From NCBI RefSeq assembly GCF_946480385.1, contig NZ_CAMLJP010000016.1, positions 4,639-68,638 of the forward strand: a stretch of DNA of 64,000 bases. Direction: 5' to 3'. Positions 7,739 through 16,039 of this stretch are shown piece after piece. The notes beneath the pieces were generated by a model. The model ran no database searches, had not been told where the DNA came from, and saw nothing but the letters and a program-made list of their open reading frames with translations. Source of the DNA: an uncultured Azospirillum sp. GTDB taxonomy: Bacteria > Pseudomonadota > Alphaproteobacteria > Azospirillales > Azospirillaceae. Numbering within the stretch: position 1 is the stretch's first letter; every line of letters begins with the position of its first letter. A program made the translations under genes and the position numbers.

Positions 7739-8893
7739 TCAGGACGCCCCGAAATCCAGCCCCCAGGCCGAATAGCGTTCCGGATCGTCGACCCAGCCCT
7801 CGCGCACCTTCACGAACAGGATCAGGTGAACGCGGCGCTCCAGCATCTCCGTTAGCTCACGGCGGGCGGTGGAGCCGAGAGCCTTGATCCGCTGGCCGCC
7901 CTTGCCCAGCACGATCGCCTTCTGGCTTTCACGCTGCACGAAGATGACCTGCGAGATCTTCACCGACCCGTCGTCGAACTCCTCCCACACCTCGGTCTCG
8001 ACCGTGGCGGAATAGGGAAGCTCCTGGTGCAGTTGCAGGAACAGCTTCTCGCGGGTGATCTCCGCTGCCAGCAGGCGCATCGGCATGTCGGAGATCTGGT
8101 CCTCCGGGAAGTGCCAGGGGCCATCCGGCAGGCGGTCGGCCAGGAAGCTCTTCAGATGGGCGACGCCGTCGGCGGTCGAGGCCGACACCATGAAGATGTC
8201 GGAGAAGATCCCCTCCTGCCGGAAAGCGTCGGCGATGCCCAGCAGGACGTCGCGCTTCACCAGATCGATCTTGTTCAGGATCAGGATCGCCTCGCGGCCC
8301 TGCTCCTTCAGCCGGGCGACGATGCTGCGGGTGTCCTCGTCGATGGAGCGGCGCGACACGTCATAGAGAACGCCGATCACGTCGGCATCCTCGGCTCCCT
8401 GCCAGGCCGCCGCAACCATGGCGCGGTCCAGCCGGCGCTTCGGCTTGAAGATGCCGGGGGTGTCGACGAAGATCATCTGGGCATCGCCCTGGATGGTGAT
8501 GCCCAGCACGCGGGTGCGGGTGGTCTGCACCTTCGGGCTGACGATCGACACCTTGCTGCCGATCATCGCGTTCAGCAGCGTCGACTTGCCGGCATTGGGC
8601 GCGCCGACCAACGCGATGAAGCCGCAGCGCGGATGGTCCGGCATCGTCGGCAGGGGCGGCAGCACGGAGATAGGCTGCCCGCGCGGAGCGTCCTCATCAT
8701 CCTCGTACTCGTCGTCCTCGTAATCGCCGTCTTCGTCGTCGAAGTCTTCGGCGTCCTCGCCGCCAACGCTCTCATGGTCGAGCGCCTCGTCGTCCTTCAT
8801 GGACTCCGGGGCCACGGACTCCGGTGTCGGCTCCACAGCCTCGGAACCGGGCTGAATCTTGGTCTTGTCGATGTCGTCGCGACCGTCAGTCAT
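7739..8893 (-). CDS. era: GTPase Era with acidic N-terminal extension
   Basis: Era is an essential GTPase that binds 16S rRNA and helps 30S assembly. The 384-residue protein has G1 GAPNAGKS (97-104), G3 DTPG, G4 NKID and a C-terminal KH domain with the GKGGQRIK loop. Normal Era begins its G domain within about 10 residues; here an extra 83 residues precede it, and residues 32-69 are almost entirely Asp/Glu with a few Tyr. The ATG overlaps the end of rnc by 8 nt, which supports the long form. An internal Met at residue 84 would give a standard-length Era but has no visible ribosome binding site. It is the last gene of pdxJ-acpS-lepB-rnc-era; recO, which often follows, is absent. Confidence 0.93.
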   Translation of the reverse strand: MTDGRDDIDKTKIQPGSEAVEPTPESVAPESMKDDEALDHESVGGEDAEDFDDEDGDYEDDEYEDDEDAPRGQPISVLPPLPTMPDHPRCGFIALVGAPNAGKSTLLNAMIGSKVSIVSPKVQTTRTRVLGITIQGDAQMIFVDTPGIFKPKRRLDRAMVAAAWQGAEDADVIGVLYDVSRRSIDEDTRSIVARLKEQGREAILILNKIDLVKRDVLLGIADAFRQEGIFSDIFMVSASTADGVAHLKSFLADRLPDGPWHFPEDQISDMPMRLLAAEITREKLFLQLHQELPYSATVETEVWEEFDDGSVKISQVIFVQRESQKAIVLGKGGQRIKALGSTARRELTEMLERRVHLILFVKVREGWVDDPERYSAWGLDFGAS

Positions 8894-9671
8894 CGACCTG
8901 TACTCCCACCTGGCGCAGCAAAGCGCTGGCCGCCTTCTTTTCCGCGATGCGCTTCGACGAGCCGGAGCCGCTGACCGGCTCCATTCCCGCGACATGCACC
9001 GCAACCACGAACAGCGGCTCGTGCGCCGGGCCGCTGCGTTCGATCAGTTCATAACGGGGCAGCGGCTTTCCGCGCCCCTGCGCCCATTCCTGCAACGTCG
9101 TCTTGCTGTCCAGCGGCGGCGGCGTCGCCTTGTCGATCTCGCTGGCAAGCGCCTCACGGACGAAGCGCGTCACCGGCTCCAGCCCACCGTCGAGATACAT
9201 GGCGCCCAGCACCGCCTCGCAGGCATCGCCCAGGATGGTGCGGTTCTCCCGCCCGCCGCTCTGCGCTTCCGCCGGCGACAGGCGCAGATAGGCACCCAGC
9301 CCGATGGCGTCGGCGACGCGGCCCAGCGATTCCCGGCGAACCAGCGCGGCATGCCGCTTGGCCAGCGCGCCTTCGCGCTCGTTCGGATAACGCTCCAGCA
9401 GCCATTGCGCGACCACCAGCCCGACGACGCGGTCGCCCAGGAACTCCAGCCGCTCATAGGCGATGCCCGGCCCCTTGTGCGACTTGCGGCCGGCCCGTTC
9501 CAGCCCCATCAGGCTGGGGTGGGTGACCGCGTCGCGCAGGAGCGACGGGTTGGAAAACTCATATCCCAGCGCACGCGCGAGGCCGGCGACGTCCGCGGAT
9601 TGGACGGCGCCATCGGCCTCGGGTTCGGAGCCGGCGCCCGCGTCGGCAGGCGCCTTGGTGACGGTGGACAC
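8886..9671 (-). CDS. rnc: Ribonuclease III
   Basis: RNase III cleaves double-stranded RNA in rRNA maturation and mRNA decay. The 261-residue protein has the signature ERLEFLGDRVVGLVVA with the metal-binding Glu and Asp, a second acidic site (DACEAVLGAMYLDGG), and a C-terminal dsRNA-binding domain (TTLQEWAQGRGKPLPRYELI onward). The start is GTG at 9671, directly after the lepB stop. About 30 N-terminal residues are a variable Ala/Asp-rich extension. It overlaps era by 8 nt. Confidence 0.95.
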   Translation of the reverse strand: MSTVTKAPADAGAGSEPEADGAVQSADVAGLARALGYEFSNPSLLRDAVTHPSLMGLERAGRKSHKGPGIAYERLEFLGDRVVGLVVAQWLLERYPNEREGALAKRHAALVRRESLGRVADAIGLGAYLRLSPAEAQSGGRENRTILGDACEAVLGAMYLDGGLEPVTRFVREALASEIDKATPPPLDSKTTLQEWAQGRGKPLPRYELIERSGPAHEPLFVVAVHVAGMEPVSGSGSSKRIAEKKAASALLRQVGVQVDD

Positions 9672-10439
9672 TTACCGGACTCCGTTGAACAGACGGCTGA
9701 AGCGCAGATCGACCGGCCAGCGCCAGATCTCGTAGAAGCGCGTGCCCTCGTCGAGCGAGAAGAACAGGAATTCGGCACGGCCCACCATGTTTTCGATGGG
9801 AACGAAGCCGACCTGCGACGGCACGCGGCTGTCCAGCGAGTTGTCGCGGTTGTCGCCCATCATGAACAGATGGCCGGCCGGCACCTTGAACACCGGCGTG
9901 TTGTCGAGCGGGCCGTTGTCCGATTCCTCGATGATGCGGTGGGTACGGCCGTTCGGCAGCGTCTCGATGAACTGCGCCGTGCGGATGCTGCGGCCCAGCG
10001 GATCGGTGGTGACGTAATCCTCGATCCGCTCGCGCTTCACCGGCTGGCCGTTGATGTGCAGGATGCCGCCGATCATCTGGATCGTGTCGCCCGGCAGCCC
10101 GATCACCCGCTTGATGTAGTCGGTCTTGTTGTCGCGCGGCAGCTTGAACACCGCCACGTCGCCCCGCTCTGGCATGGAGCCGAAGATGCGGCCCTCGAAC
10201 AGTGGCAGGCCGAAGCCGACCGTGTATTTGCTGTAGCCGTAGCTGTATTTCGACACGAATAGGTAATCGCCGATCAGCAATGTCGGGATCATCGACCCGG
10301 ACGGGATGTTGAACGGCTCAAAGGCGAATGTCCGCACGCCGAAGGCGATCAGCACGGCGAAGATCACCGTCTTGACGGTCTCGGCGAACCCGGATTCCTT
10401 GGTCTTGGCGCTGGACGCCGTTTCTTTCTGAAAGGTCAT
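9672..10439 (-). CDS. lepB: Signal peptidase I
   Basis: LepB removes Sec and Tat signal peptides at the outer face of the inner membrane. The 255-residue protein has one N-terminal membrane span ([19 protein letters not shown]), the catalytic serine S49 in PSGSMIPTL, the general-base lysine K110 in [12 protein letters not shown], and the family box [11 protein letters not shown]. Its ATG overlaps the acpS stop (ATGA), and it abuts rnc. All catalytic residues are present. Confidence 0.96.
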   Translation of the reverse strand: MTFQKETASSAKTKESGFAETVKTVIFAVLIAFGVRTFAFEPFNIPSGSMIPTLLIGDYLFVSKYSYGYSKYTVGFGLPLFEGRIFGSMPERGDVAVFKLPRDNKTDYIKRVIGLPGDTIQMIGGILHINGQPVKRERIEDYVTTDPLGRSIRTAQFIETLPNGRTHRIIEESDNGPLDNTPVFKVPAGHLFMMGDNRDNSLDSRVPSQVGFVPIENMVGRAEFLFFSLDEGTRFYEIWRWPVDLRFSRLFNGVR

Positions 10440-10921
10440 TCTGGGTTCGCCGTATTTGTGGGCATTGTTGACTCAGGTAAGGCGGACTCGATCGGTTCGG
10501 CGCTGATGACGACGAAGGCCTCGGCCATCGGGTATTCGTCGGTCAGCGTCACATGGATGCGGGCGCGCATGCCCGGCGGCGTCATCGCCTCCAGCCGGGC
10601 CAATGCCCCGCCGGTCAGGTGCATGGTCGGCTGGCCGGACGGCAGGTTGACCACCCCCATGTCGCGCCAGAACACCCCGTCGCGGAAGCCGGTGCCGAGC
10701 GCCTTGGAGCATGCCTCCTTGGCGGCGAAGCGCTTGGCATAGGTCGAGGCGCGGGCGTTGTTCTTCGCAGCGGAACCGGCGCGGCGTTCCGACTTGGCCT
10801 GCTCGACCTCGGTGAAGATGCGGTCGATGAAGCGCTTGCCGAAACGCTCCAGCGACTTTTCCACCCGCCGAATGTCGATCAGGTCGTTGCCGATGCCGAG
10901 GATGGTGCCGGACATCATCAT
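10436..10921 (-). CDS. acpS: Holo-[acyl-carrier-protein] synthase
   Basis: AcpS transfers 4'-phosphopantetheine from CoA to acyl carrier protein. The 161-residue protein shows the family patterns [20 protein letters not shown] (conserved Asp) and [16 protein letters not shown] (conserved Glu/Lys). Three consecutive ATGs (10921, 10918, 10915) are possible; the first overlaps the pdxJ TGA, so coupling is likely whichever is used. The length is slightly above the usual 125-140 residues because of a Ser/Thr/Pro tail. Confidence 0.95.
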   Translation of the reverse strand: MMMSGTILGIGNDLIDIRRVEKSLERFGKRFIDRIFTEVEQAKSERRAGSAAKNNARASTYAKRFAAKEACSKALGTGFRDGVFWRDMGVVNLPSGQPTMHLTGGALARLEAMTPPGMRARIHVTLTDEYPMAEAFVVISAEPIESALPESTMPTNTANPE

Positions 10922-11670
10922 GAGGCGGGCACCGCTGCGTTCCGCGCCGTGTCCATGGCCTTGCGCATGCGGGCGATCGAGTTGGTCAGCCCGACGAAGA
11001 TGGCTTCGCCGATCAGGAAATGGCCGATGTTCAGTTCGACGATGGTTTGGATCGCCGCCACCGGACCGACGGTGTCGTAGTTCAGGCCATGGCCGGCATG
11101 GCATTCCAGCCCGATCGCCTCGGCATGGGCGGCGGCGCGGACGATGCGCGCCAACTCCGCCTCGCGCGCCGCAGCGTCGTGGGCATCGCAATAGGCGCCG
11201 GTGTGCAGTTCCACCACCGGAGCGCCGAGCCGCTTGGCGGCGTCGAGCTGCGCCGGTTCCGGATCGATGAACAGCGAGACGCGGATGCCGGCCGCACTCA
11301 GCTCGCCGACCGGGCGGACCAGATGGTCATGCTGGCCGATCACGTCCAGCCCGCCTTCGGTGGTGACCTCGGTGCGCTTTTCCGGAACGAGGCAGGCGGC
11401 GTGCGGCTTGTGGCGCAGCGCGATGGCCAGCATCTCGTCGGTCGCCGCCATTTCCAGGTTCAGCGGACGGTCGATCTCGGCCATCAGCCGGTCGATGTCG
11501 CGATCCACGATGTGGCGGCGGTCCTCGCGCAGATGCGCCGTGATCCCGTCGGCCCCGGCCTCGATGGCCAGCCTCGCCGCCCGCACGGGATCGGGATGCG
11601 CCCCGCCGCGCGCGTTGCGGACGGTCGCCACATGGTCGATGTTCACGCCGAGGCGCAGGAAACGGGACAT
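10918..11670 (-). CDS. pdxJ: Pyridoxine 5'-phosphate synthase
   Basis: PdxJ condenses 1-deoxyxylulose 5-phosphate with 3-amino-2-oxopropyl phosphate in vitamin B6 synthesis. The 250-residue TIM barrel begins [20 protein letters not shown] and includes [29 protein letters not shown] and [12 protein letters not shown], all characteristic of PdxJ. The ATG at 11670 is the conserved start. The pdxA gene for the same pathway lies 4.4 kb away at 16-17 kb. A GC-rich hairpin occurs in the leader. Confidence 0.96.
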   Translation of the reverse strand: MSRFLRLGVNIDHVATVRNARGGAHPDPVRAARLAIEAGADGITAHLREDRRHIVDRDIDRLMAEIDRPLNLEMAATDEMLAIALRHKPHAACLVPEKRTEVTTEGGLDVIGQHDHLVRPVGELSAAGIRVSLFIDPEPAQLDAAKRLGAPVVELHTGAYCDAHDAAAREAELARIVRAAAHAEAIGLECHAGHGLNYDTVGPVAAIQTIVELNIGHFLIGEAIFVGLTNSIARMRKAMDTARNAAVPAS

Positions 11671-11690
11671 GCAAGGACTCCAAAGCGCCG

Positions 11691-11710
11691 CCGCCCGCCG
11701 GAACGGGCGG
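11691..11710 (-). promoter_or_regulatory. Hairpin in the pdxJ leader
   Basis: CCGCCCG and CGGGCGG are separated by 6 nt, 20 nt upstream of the pdxJ ATG. A TATATAG element lies just upstream on the minus strand, near 11722-11730. It could shape mRNA access or be incidental GC pairing. Confidence 0.3.
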
Positions 11711-11858
11711 GAGCGATTCCGTCTATATAGCGGTGCGTCCGCCATCCGTCACGCCGAACCGACCGAGGCAATCGCGGATGACAGGGAATTTACCGTCTCC
11801 GCCTCTGCCGGACCGAATGGCGGGACGGGAAAGACGGCCCAGGTGGCGACGGATTTCC

Positions 11859-12239
11859 TTACCTGGATTTGCGGATCAGGTCGTTCATGTAGTCGTTCAG
11901 ATCGCGGAAATCCTTGACGGTCCATGCATGCGGCGGCACCCGATACCCATTTTCCTTCAGTGTCCTCGGGATCAAATCCCCGTTTGGCCGCAGGATGATC
12001 GACGACACGATGACGCCGGGATAGTCGGCCAAGCGCTTCCTGAAGGCCGGCGTCGTCAAATCGGGGGTCGGAGGGTTGCTCTTGTGCGCCAGCGGGCCCG
12101 AGCCCTTCGCATCCGCCCCGTGGCACATGGCGCATCTCTCCACGAACAACTTTTCCCCGTTGTCCGCGTAGGCACCATGAAGTGGCGTCAAGCATAAGGC
12201 AGCAACCGAAAACCGCAGGAGCAGCTTATCGAGCCGCAT
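11859..12239 (-). CDS. Class I-like cytochrome c with Val at the usual axial-Met position
   Basis: A 126-residue exported monohaem cytochrome c. The signal peptide ends at about HGAYA-D (25/26). The haem site is CAMCH (C36, C39, H40) followed by GADAKGSGPLA, as in class I cytochromes. The usual distal ligand lies in an MPP segment before the last helix; here the matching segment is YRVPPHAWT, so Met is replaced by V101 with H104 close by. The only other mature Met outside CAMCH is M118 in the final helix. I chose the ATG at 12239 (GGAGAACAGGAC upstream) because it gives a clean signal peptide; 12254 is an alternative. In many relatives pyrE occupies this place between rsh and the pdxJ or acpS cluster. 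Confidence 0.8.
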   Translation of the reverse strand: MRLDKLLLRFSVAALCLTPLHGAYADNGEKLFVERCAMCHGADAKGSGPLAHKSNPPTPDLTTPAFRKRLADYPGVIVSSIILRPNGDLIPRTLKENGYRVPPHAWTVKDFRDLNDYMNDLIRKSR

Positions 12240-12311
12240 GTCCTGTTCTCCCATCGCACACCATCATAGGGCATCCTGGCGCTGCGACCCTGCTGCGTGC
12301 CGGCGGGAGCG

Positions 12312-14471
12312 TCACCGCCCCCGCGCCCTCTCCACCGAATGGATGGCCGGGGTCGCGCGCAGGGCGGCCATGATGTTGGTCAGGTGCTTGGCATCCTTCA
12401 CGTCGATGTCGATCAGCAGCTCGAAATAGTCGGTGCTGCGGTTCGTGATCTTCTGATGGATGACGTTGCCCTGGTTCTTGCCGATCACCGTGAACAGCGT
12501 GCCGAGCGAGCCCTGTTCATTGGCGATAACGACGCTGATGCGGCCGACATGCTCCTCCGGCGAATCCGGGCCGGTCTCCCACGACACGTCGATCCAGCGT
12601 TCCGGCGATTCGTGGAAGCTTTCCAGCGTCTCGCAGTCGATGGTGTGGATCGTCACGCCCTTGCCGGTGGTGACGATGCCGACGATGCGGTCGCCGGGCA
12701 GCGGGTGGCAGCAGCGGGCGTAATGCACGGCCATGCCCGGGATCAGGCCGCGGATCGGCAGCGCCGATTCCTTGCGGTTCTTCGCCTTCGGCTTCGGCGC
12801 GCTCTCCTCCGTCTCGCGGACGGCGGGGGCGGCCTGCGCCTTGTGGCCGGGGAAGACGGCGTGGAAAACTTCGCGCACCGAATGCAGGCCGGAGCCGACA
12901 CCGGCCATCAAATCGTCCACCGTCGGCTGCTGGAAGATCTTGGTGGCGGCTTCCAGAGCCTTTTCAGTGAACTCGTAGCCTTCCGACTTGAACTGCCGCA
13001 TCAGCATGCCGCGGCCCAGTTCCATATACTGGGCGCGCTGCTGGGTGCGCAGGAACTTGCGGATGCGGGCGCGGGCCTTGCCGGTGACGACGAAGCGCTC
13101 CCAGCCAGGAACCGGCGTCTGCGCCTTGGAGGTGACGATGTCGACCTGATCGCCGTTCTGCAGCTGGGTGCGCAGCGGCAGCATGCGGCCGTTGATCTTG
13201 GCGCCGACGCAATGGTCACCGACCTGCGAGTGGACGGCATAGGCGAAGTCGACCGGCGTGGCACCACGCGGCAGCGCGATCAGATCGCCCTTCGGCGTGA
13301 AGCAGAAGACCTGATCCTGGAACAGCTCCAACTTGGTGTGTTCCAGGAACTCTTCCGGCTTCTGCGCATGCTCCAGGATGTCCAGAAGCTCGCGCAGCCA
13401 GCGGTATTCGCCGCCGGTCGGCCGCGGCTGGTGGTCCTGCTTGTAGGCCCAGTGGGCGGCAACGCCCAGCTCGGCGATCTCGTGCATGTCCTGGGTGCGG
13501 ATCTGCACCTCGATCCGGTTGCGGCCGGGACCGATCACGCCGGTGTGCAGGCTGCGGTAGCCGTTGGGCTTGGGCGTGGAGATGTAGTCCTTGAAGCGCC
13601 CCGGCACGACCGGGTAATGCGCATGCACGATGCCAAGCGCTTGATAGCATTCGCCGACGGTGCCGACCGTGATGCGGAAGGCCATGATGTCGGACAGCTG
13701 TTCGAAGCTGACATTCTTGCGCTGCAGCTTGCGCCAGATCGAATAGGCCGACTTCTCGCGGCCGGTCACCGACACGTCCGGCAGCCCTTCGGATGCCAGC
13801 AGCTCGCGCAGCTCGGTGATGATGGTCTGGACGCGGTTTTCGCCCTCGCTGCGCAGGCGGGCCAGCTGGGCCAGGATGCTGTCGCGCGCGTCGGGGTTCA
13901 GTTCGGCGAAGGCAAGATCGTCCAGCTCGTCCTTGATCTTGTGCATGCCGATGCGCTCGGCCAAGGGCGAGTAGATTTCGATGGTTTCGCGGGCGATGCG
14001 GCGGCGCTTTTCCGGCTTTTTCAGGTGGAACAGCGTGCGCATGTTGTGAAGCCGGTCGGCCAGCTTCACCAGCAGGACACGGATGTCCTCCGACATCGCG
14101 ATGACCAGCTTGCGGAAATTCTCCGCCTGCTTGGCCTGCTCGCTGTTCAGCTCCAGCCGCGACAGTTTGGTGACGCCATCGACCAGCCGGGCGATTTCCT
14201 TGCCGAACACCCGCTCGATGTCTTCAAGCGTGGCGACGGTGTCCTCGACCGTGTCGTGAAGCAGCGCCGTGGCAATGGTGCCGGCGTCCAGCTTCATCTG
14301 GGTCAGGATGCCGGCGACCTCCAGCGGATGGAGGAAGTAGGGATCGCCCGACGCGCGCGTCTGCGATCCATGCGCCTTCATCGAGTAGACATAGGCGCGG
14401 TTGAGCAGATCCTCGTCGGCCGAGGGATCATACGCCTTGACGCGCTCGACAAGCTCGTATTGCCGGATCAT
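12312..14471 (-). CDS. rsh: Bifunctional (p)ppGpp synthetase/hydrolase
   Basis: This single long RelA/SpoT homologue makes and degrades the alarmone (p)ppGpp in the stringent response. The 719 residues follow the order HD hydrolase (HDTVEDT intact), synthetase (GRFKDYISTPKPNGYRSLHT intact), TGS domain (CFTPKGDLIALPRGATPVDF), a linker helical region and a C-terminal ACT domain (RISVVIANEQGSLGTLFTVI). Both catalytic halves look active, as usual for the sole Rsh of alphaproteobacteria. It lies 142 nt downstream of rpoZ on the same strand. Linkage of rpoZ and rsh is ancient and functional, as omega takes part in ppGpp binding in several bacteria. Confidence 0.96.
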   Translation of the reverse strand: MIRQYELVERVKAYDPSADEDLLNRAYVYSMKAHGSQTRASGDPYFLHPLEVAGILTQMKLDAGTIATALLHDTVEDTVATLEDIERVFGKEIARLVDGVTKLSRLELNSEQAKQAENFRKLVIAMSEDIRVLLVKLADRLHNMRTLFHLKKPEKRRRIARETIEIYSPLAERIGMHKIKDELDDLAFAELNPDARDSILAQLARLRSEGENRVQTIITELRELLASEGLPDVSVTGREKSAYSIWRKLQRKNVSFEQLSDIMAFRITVGTVGECYQALGIVHAHYPVVPGRFKDYISTPKPNGYRSLHTGVIGPGRNRIEVQIRTQDMHEIAELGVAAHWAYKQDHQPRPTGGEYRWLRELLDILEHAQKPEEFLEHTKLELFQDQVFCFTPKGDLIALPRGATPVDFAYAVHSQVGDHCVGAKINGRMLPLRTQLQNGDQVDIVTSKAQTPVPGWERFVVTGKARARIRKFLRTQQRAQYMELGRGMLMRQFKSEGYEFTEKALEAATKIFQQPTVDDLMAGVGSGLHSVREVFHAVFPGHKAQAAPAVRETEESAPKPKAKNRKESALPIRGLIPGMAVHYARCCHPLPGDRIVGIVTTGKGVTIHTIDCETLESFHESPERWIDVSWETGPDSPEEHVGRISVVIANEQGSLGTLFTVIGKNQGNVIHQKITNRSTDYFELLIDIDVKDAKHLTNIMAALRATPAIHSVERARGR

Positions 14472-14567
14472 GCGGCCCGACCCGGCGCGCGCGGCGCCTC
14501 AAATGTGTGCGTGGTGGTCCTGAGCGAACCGAAAGGGAGCCGAATGCTCCCCACCCCATTCTTCGGC

Positions 14568-14588
14568 GAGGGGGCGTGGAGCCCCCTC
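14568..14588 (-). terminator. GC-rich stem-loop between rpoZ and rsh
   Basis: GAGGGGGC pairs with GCCCCCTC across a 5-nt loop, 26 nt after the rpoZ stop. There is no U-tract on the minus strand, so it may attenuate or protect mRNA and not terminate fully. Confidence 0.35.
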
Positions 14589-14613
14589 CGTGTTCTGCGG
14601 TCGTTGTCCAGAA

Positions 14614-15048
14614 TCAGAGGTCTCCGTCGGGATCCTCGGTCATGGCGAAACCAGCGCCCGGCTCGGCATCCATGTCCGCGGCGATGTCGTCCTCTTCGCC
14701 CAGCTCCTCGCCGTCGCTCTCGCTCATGCCGTCTTCGTCGCCCAGCGAGGTGTTGCCGCGCGCGGCCCAGTCGTTCTCGCCGGCCATCAGCTCGACGATC
14801 TCTTCCTCAGGCTCGTCCGGCTCGACATGCTTCTGATGGCCCTTGATCAGGGCGTTCTTCAGATAGTCCAGCGACACCGTCTCGTCCGCGATCTCGCGGA
14901 GCGCCACGACCGGGTTCTTGTCGTTGTCGCGGTCGATCGACAGCGGAGCCCCGCTCGCAACCTCGCGGGCGCGCTGGGCGGCCATCATGACCAGCTCGAA
15001 ACGGTTCGGAACCTTCAGGACGCAATCTTCAACGGTAACGCGGGCCAT
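14614..15048 (-). CDS. rpoZ: RNA polymerase omega subunit
   Basis: Omega binds beta' and helps RNA polymerase assembly. The 144-residue protein begins [20 protein letters not shown] and continues with the conserved [20 protein letters not shown] and [14 protein letters not shown]. Residues after about 75 form a strongly acidic tail (Glu/Asp-rich, about 65 residues), longer than the 80-100-residue norm. Acidic omega tails are common in alphaproteobacteria. The control region is shared divergently with the NYN gene. Confidence 0.95.
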   Translation of the reverse strand: MARVTVEDCVLKVPNRFELVMMAAQRAREVASGAPLSIDRDNDKNPVVALREIADETVSLDYLKNALIKGHQKHVEPDEPEEEIVELMAGENDWAARGNTSLGDEDGMSESDGEELGEEDDIAADMDAEPGAGFAMTEDPDGDL

Positions 15049-15314
15049 GCCAGACGAACTCCGGAGTCATAGGAGGCTCTAGACTATATGGATGTGGCCC
15101 GATAGGTGCAAGCGCGAACGACAGCGTTGCTGCATTGCGCCAGAGGAACGTCCCCAGGAATGTCCCTATACATCAACGTGGTGTTCCGAAACAGTCGGCG
15201 GACGCTGCCCCCTTGTATGTTTGCGTTCAATACACTAGATTTCAAAATTGGAACGTGGGCCTTTCCGCGTAATCCATACATTTTTTCACAAGCAACGATG
15301 GAAGGATCCTGGCA
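15049..15314. other. Divergent promoter region between rpoZ and the NYN gene
   Basis: 266 nt, distinctly AT-richer than the flanks, especially 15220-15300. It must contain the rpoZ promoter (minus) and the NYN-gene promoter (plus). I could not single out confident -35/-10 pairs and see no RNA gene. Confidence 0.5.
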
Positions 15315-15956
15315 TTGGACCGCAATTCGACTTTGCCGCGTGATGTCAGCAAGTTGTTTTACAAGGAAGAGCGTCTCGCTCTGTTCATTGACGGCGCCAA
15401 CCTCTACGCTGCGGCGCGTTCGTTGGGCTTCGACATTGATTACAAAAGGTTGCGTGACGGGTTTGCCGGGGAAGGTCGGCTGGTTCGCGCCTTCTACTAC
15501 ACCGCGCTGGTCGAGGATCAGGAATACTCCCCGATCCGTCCGCTGGTCGACTGGCTCGACTACAACGGCTACACCATGGTGACCAAGCCGACCAAGGAAT
15601 TCACCGACGCATCAGGCCGGCGCAAGATCAAGGGGAACATGGACATCGAGCTGGCCATCGACGTGATGGAGATGGCCGACCATGTCGATCACATCCTGCT
15701 CTTCTCCGGCGACGGCGACTTCCGCCGGCTGGTGGAAGCGGTGCAGCGCAAGGGCGTGCGCTTCAGCGTCGTCAGCACCGTCCGCTCGCAGCCGCCGATG
15801 GTCGCCGACGAACTGCGCCGTCAGGCCGACAACTTCATCGAACTCCAGGAACTGGCGCCCTTCATCGCCCGCACCCACCATCACCGCGAGCAGGCGCCGT
15901 CCCACCACGACCAACAGGGTGGGCCGACGATGTACGATCCCGACGACCGGGGCTGA
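15315..15956 (+). CDS. NYN-domain (PIN-like) putative ribonuclease, LabA/DUF88 type
   Basis: A 213-residue NYN-domain protein of the LabA/DUF88 group. Acidic residues expected for a PIN-like metal site are present: D26 in LALFIDGANLY, D110 in GNMDIELAID with D116, and D133/D135 in LLFSGDGDF. The C-terminus is His/Gln-rich (HHHREQAPSHHDQQ). The start is TTG at 15315, supported by GGAAGG 9 nt upstream; no earlier in-frame ATG fits. Such proteins are presumed RNA-processing nucleases, but specific substrates in this group are mostly unknown. It is monocistronic with a strong terminator and lies divergent to rpoZ-rsh. Confidence 0.88.
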   Translation: MDRNSTLPRDVSKLFYKEERLALFIDGANLYAAARSLGFDIDYKRLRDGFAGEGRLVRAFYYTALVEDQEYSPIRPLVDWLDYNGYTMVTKPTKEFTDASGRRKIKGNMDIELAIDVMEMADHVDHILLFSGDGDFRRLVEAVQRKGVRFSVVSTVRSQPPMVADELRRQADNFIELQELAPFIARTHHHREQAPSHHDQQGGPTMYDPDDRG

Positions 15957-15976
15957 TCGCACCGGAAGAGAGTCCA

Positions 15977-16008
15977 TGAAAAAGGAGCGCACGAGCGCTC
16001 CTTTTTCA
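15977..16008 (+). terminator. Rho-independent terminator of the NYN gene
   Basis: A strong hairpin, AAAAAGGAGCGC-ACGA-GCGCTCCTTTTT, starts about 20 nt after the stop and ends in a T-run. It also faces the pdxA stop 32 nt away and has an A-tract for the opposite direction, so it may act both ways. Confidence 0.88.
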
Positions 16009-16039
16009 TTTGCGGCAGAGATTTACAGCAGTGCCCTGC

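Noticed and set aside
7739..9004. Longer era start at 9004
   Set aside because: The extra 37 residues are inside rnc in another frame and Arg/Ser/Ala-rich; the ATG at 8893 is the natural overlap start.
12297..14846. 849-codon open frame on the plus strand, antisense to rsh
   Set aside because: It is a GC-driven shadow of rsh with Arg/Gln/Asp/His-rich, domain-free translation; rsh on the other strand is unmistakable.
15250..15275. GGAAC motif as a general-stress (EcfG) promoter for the NYN gene
   Set aside because: No CGTT at the required spacing follows.
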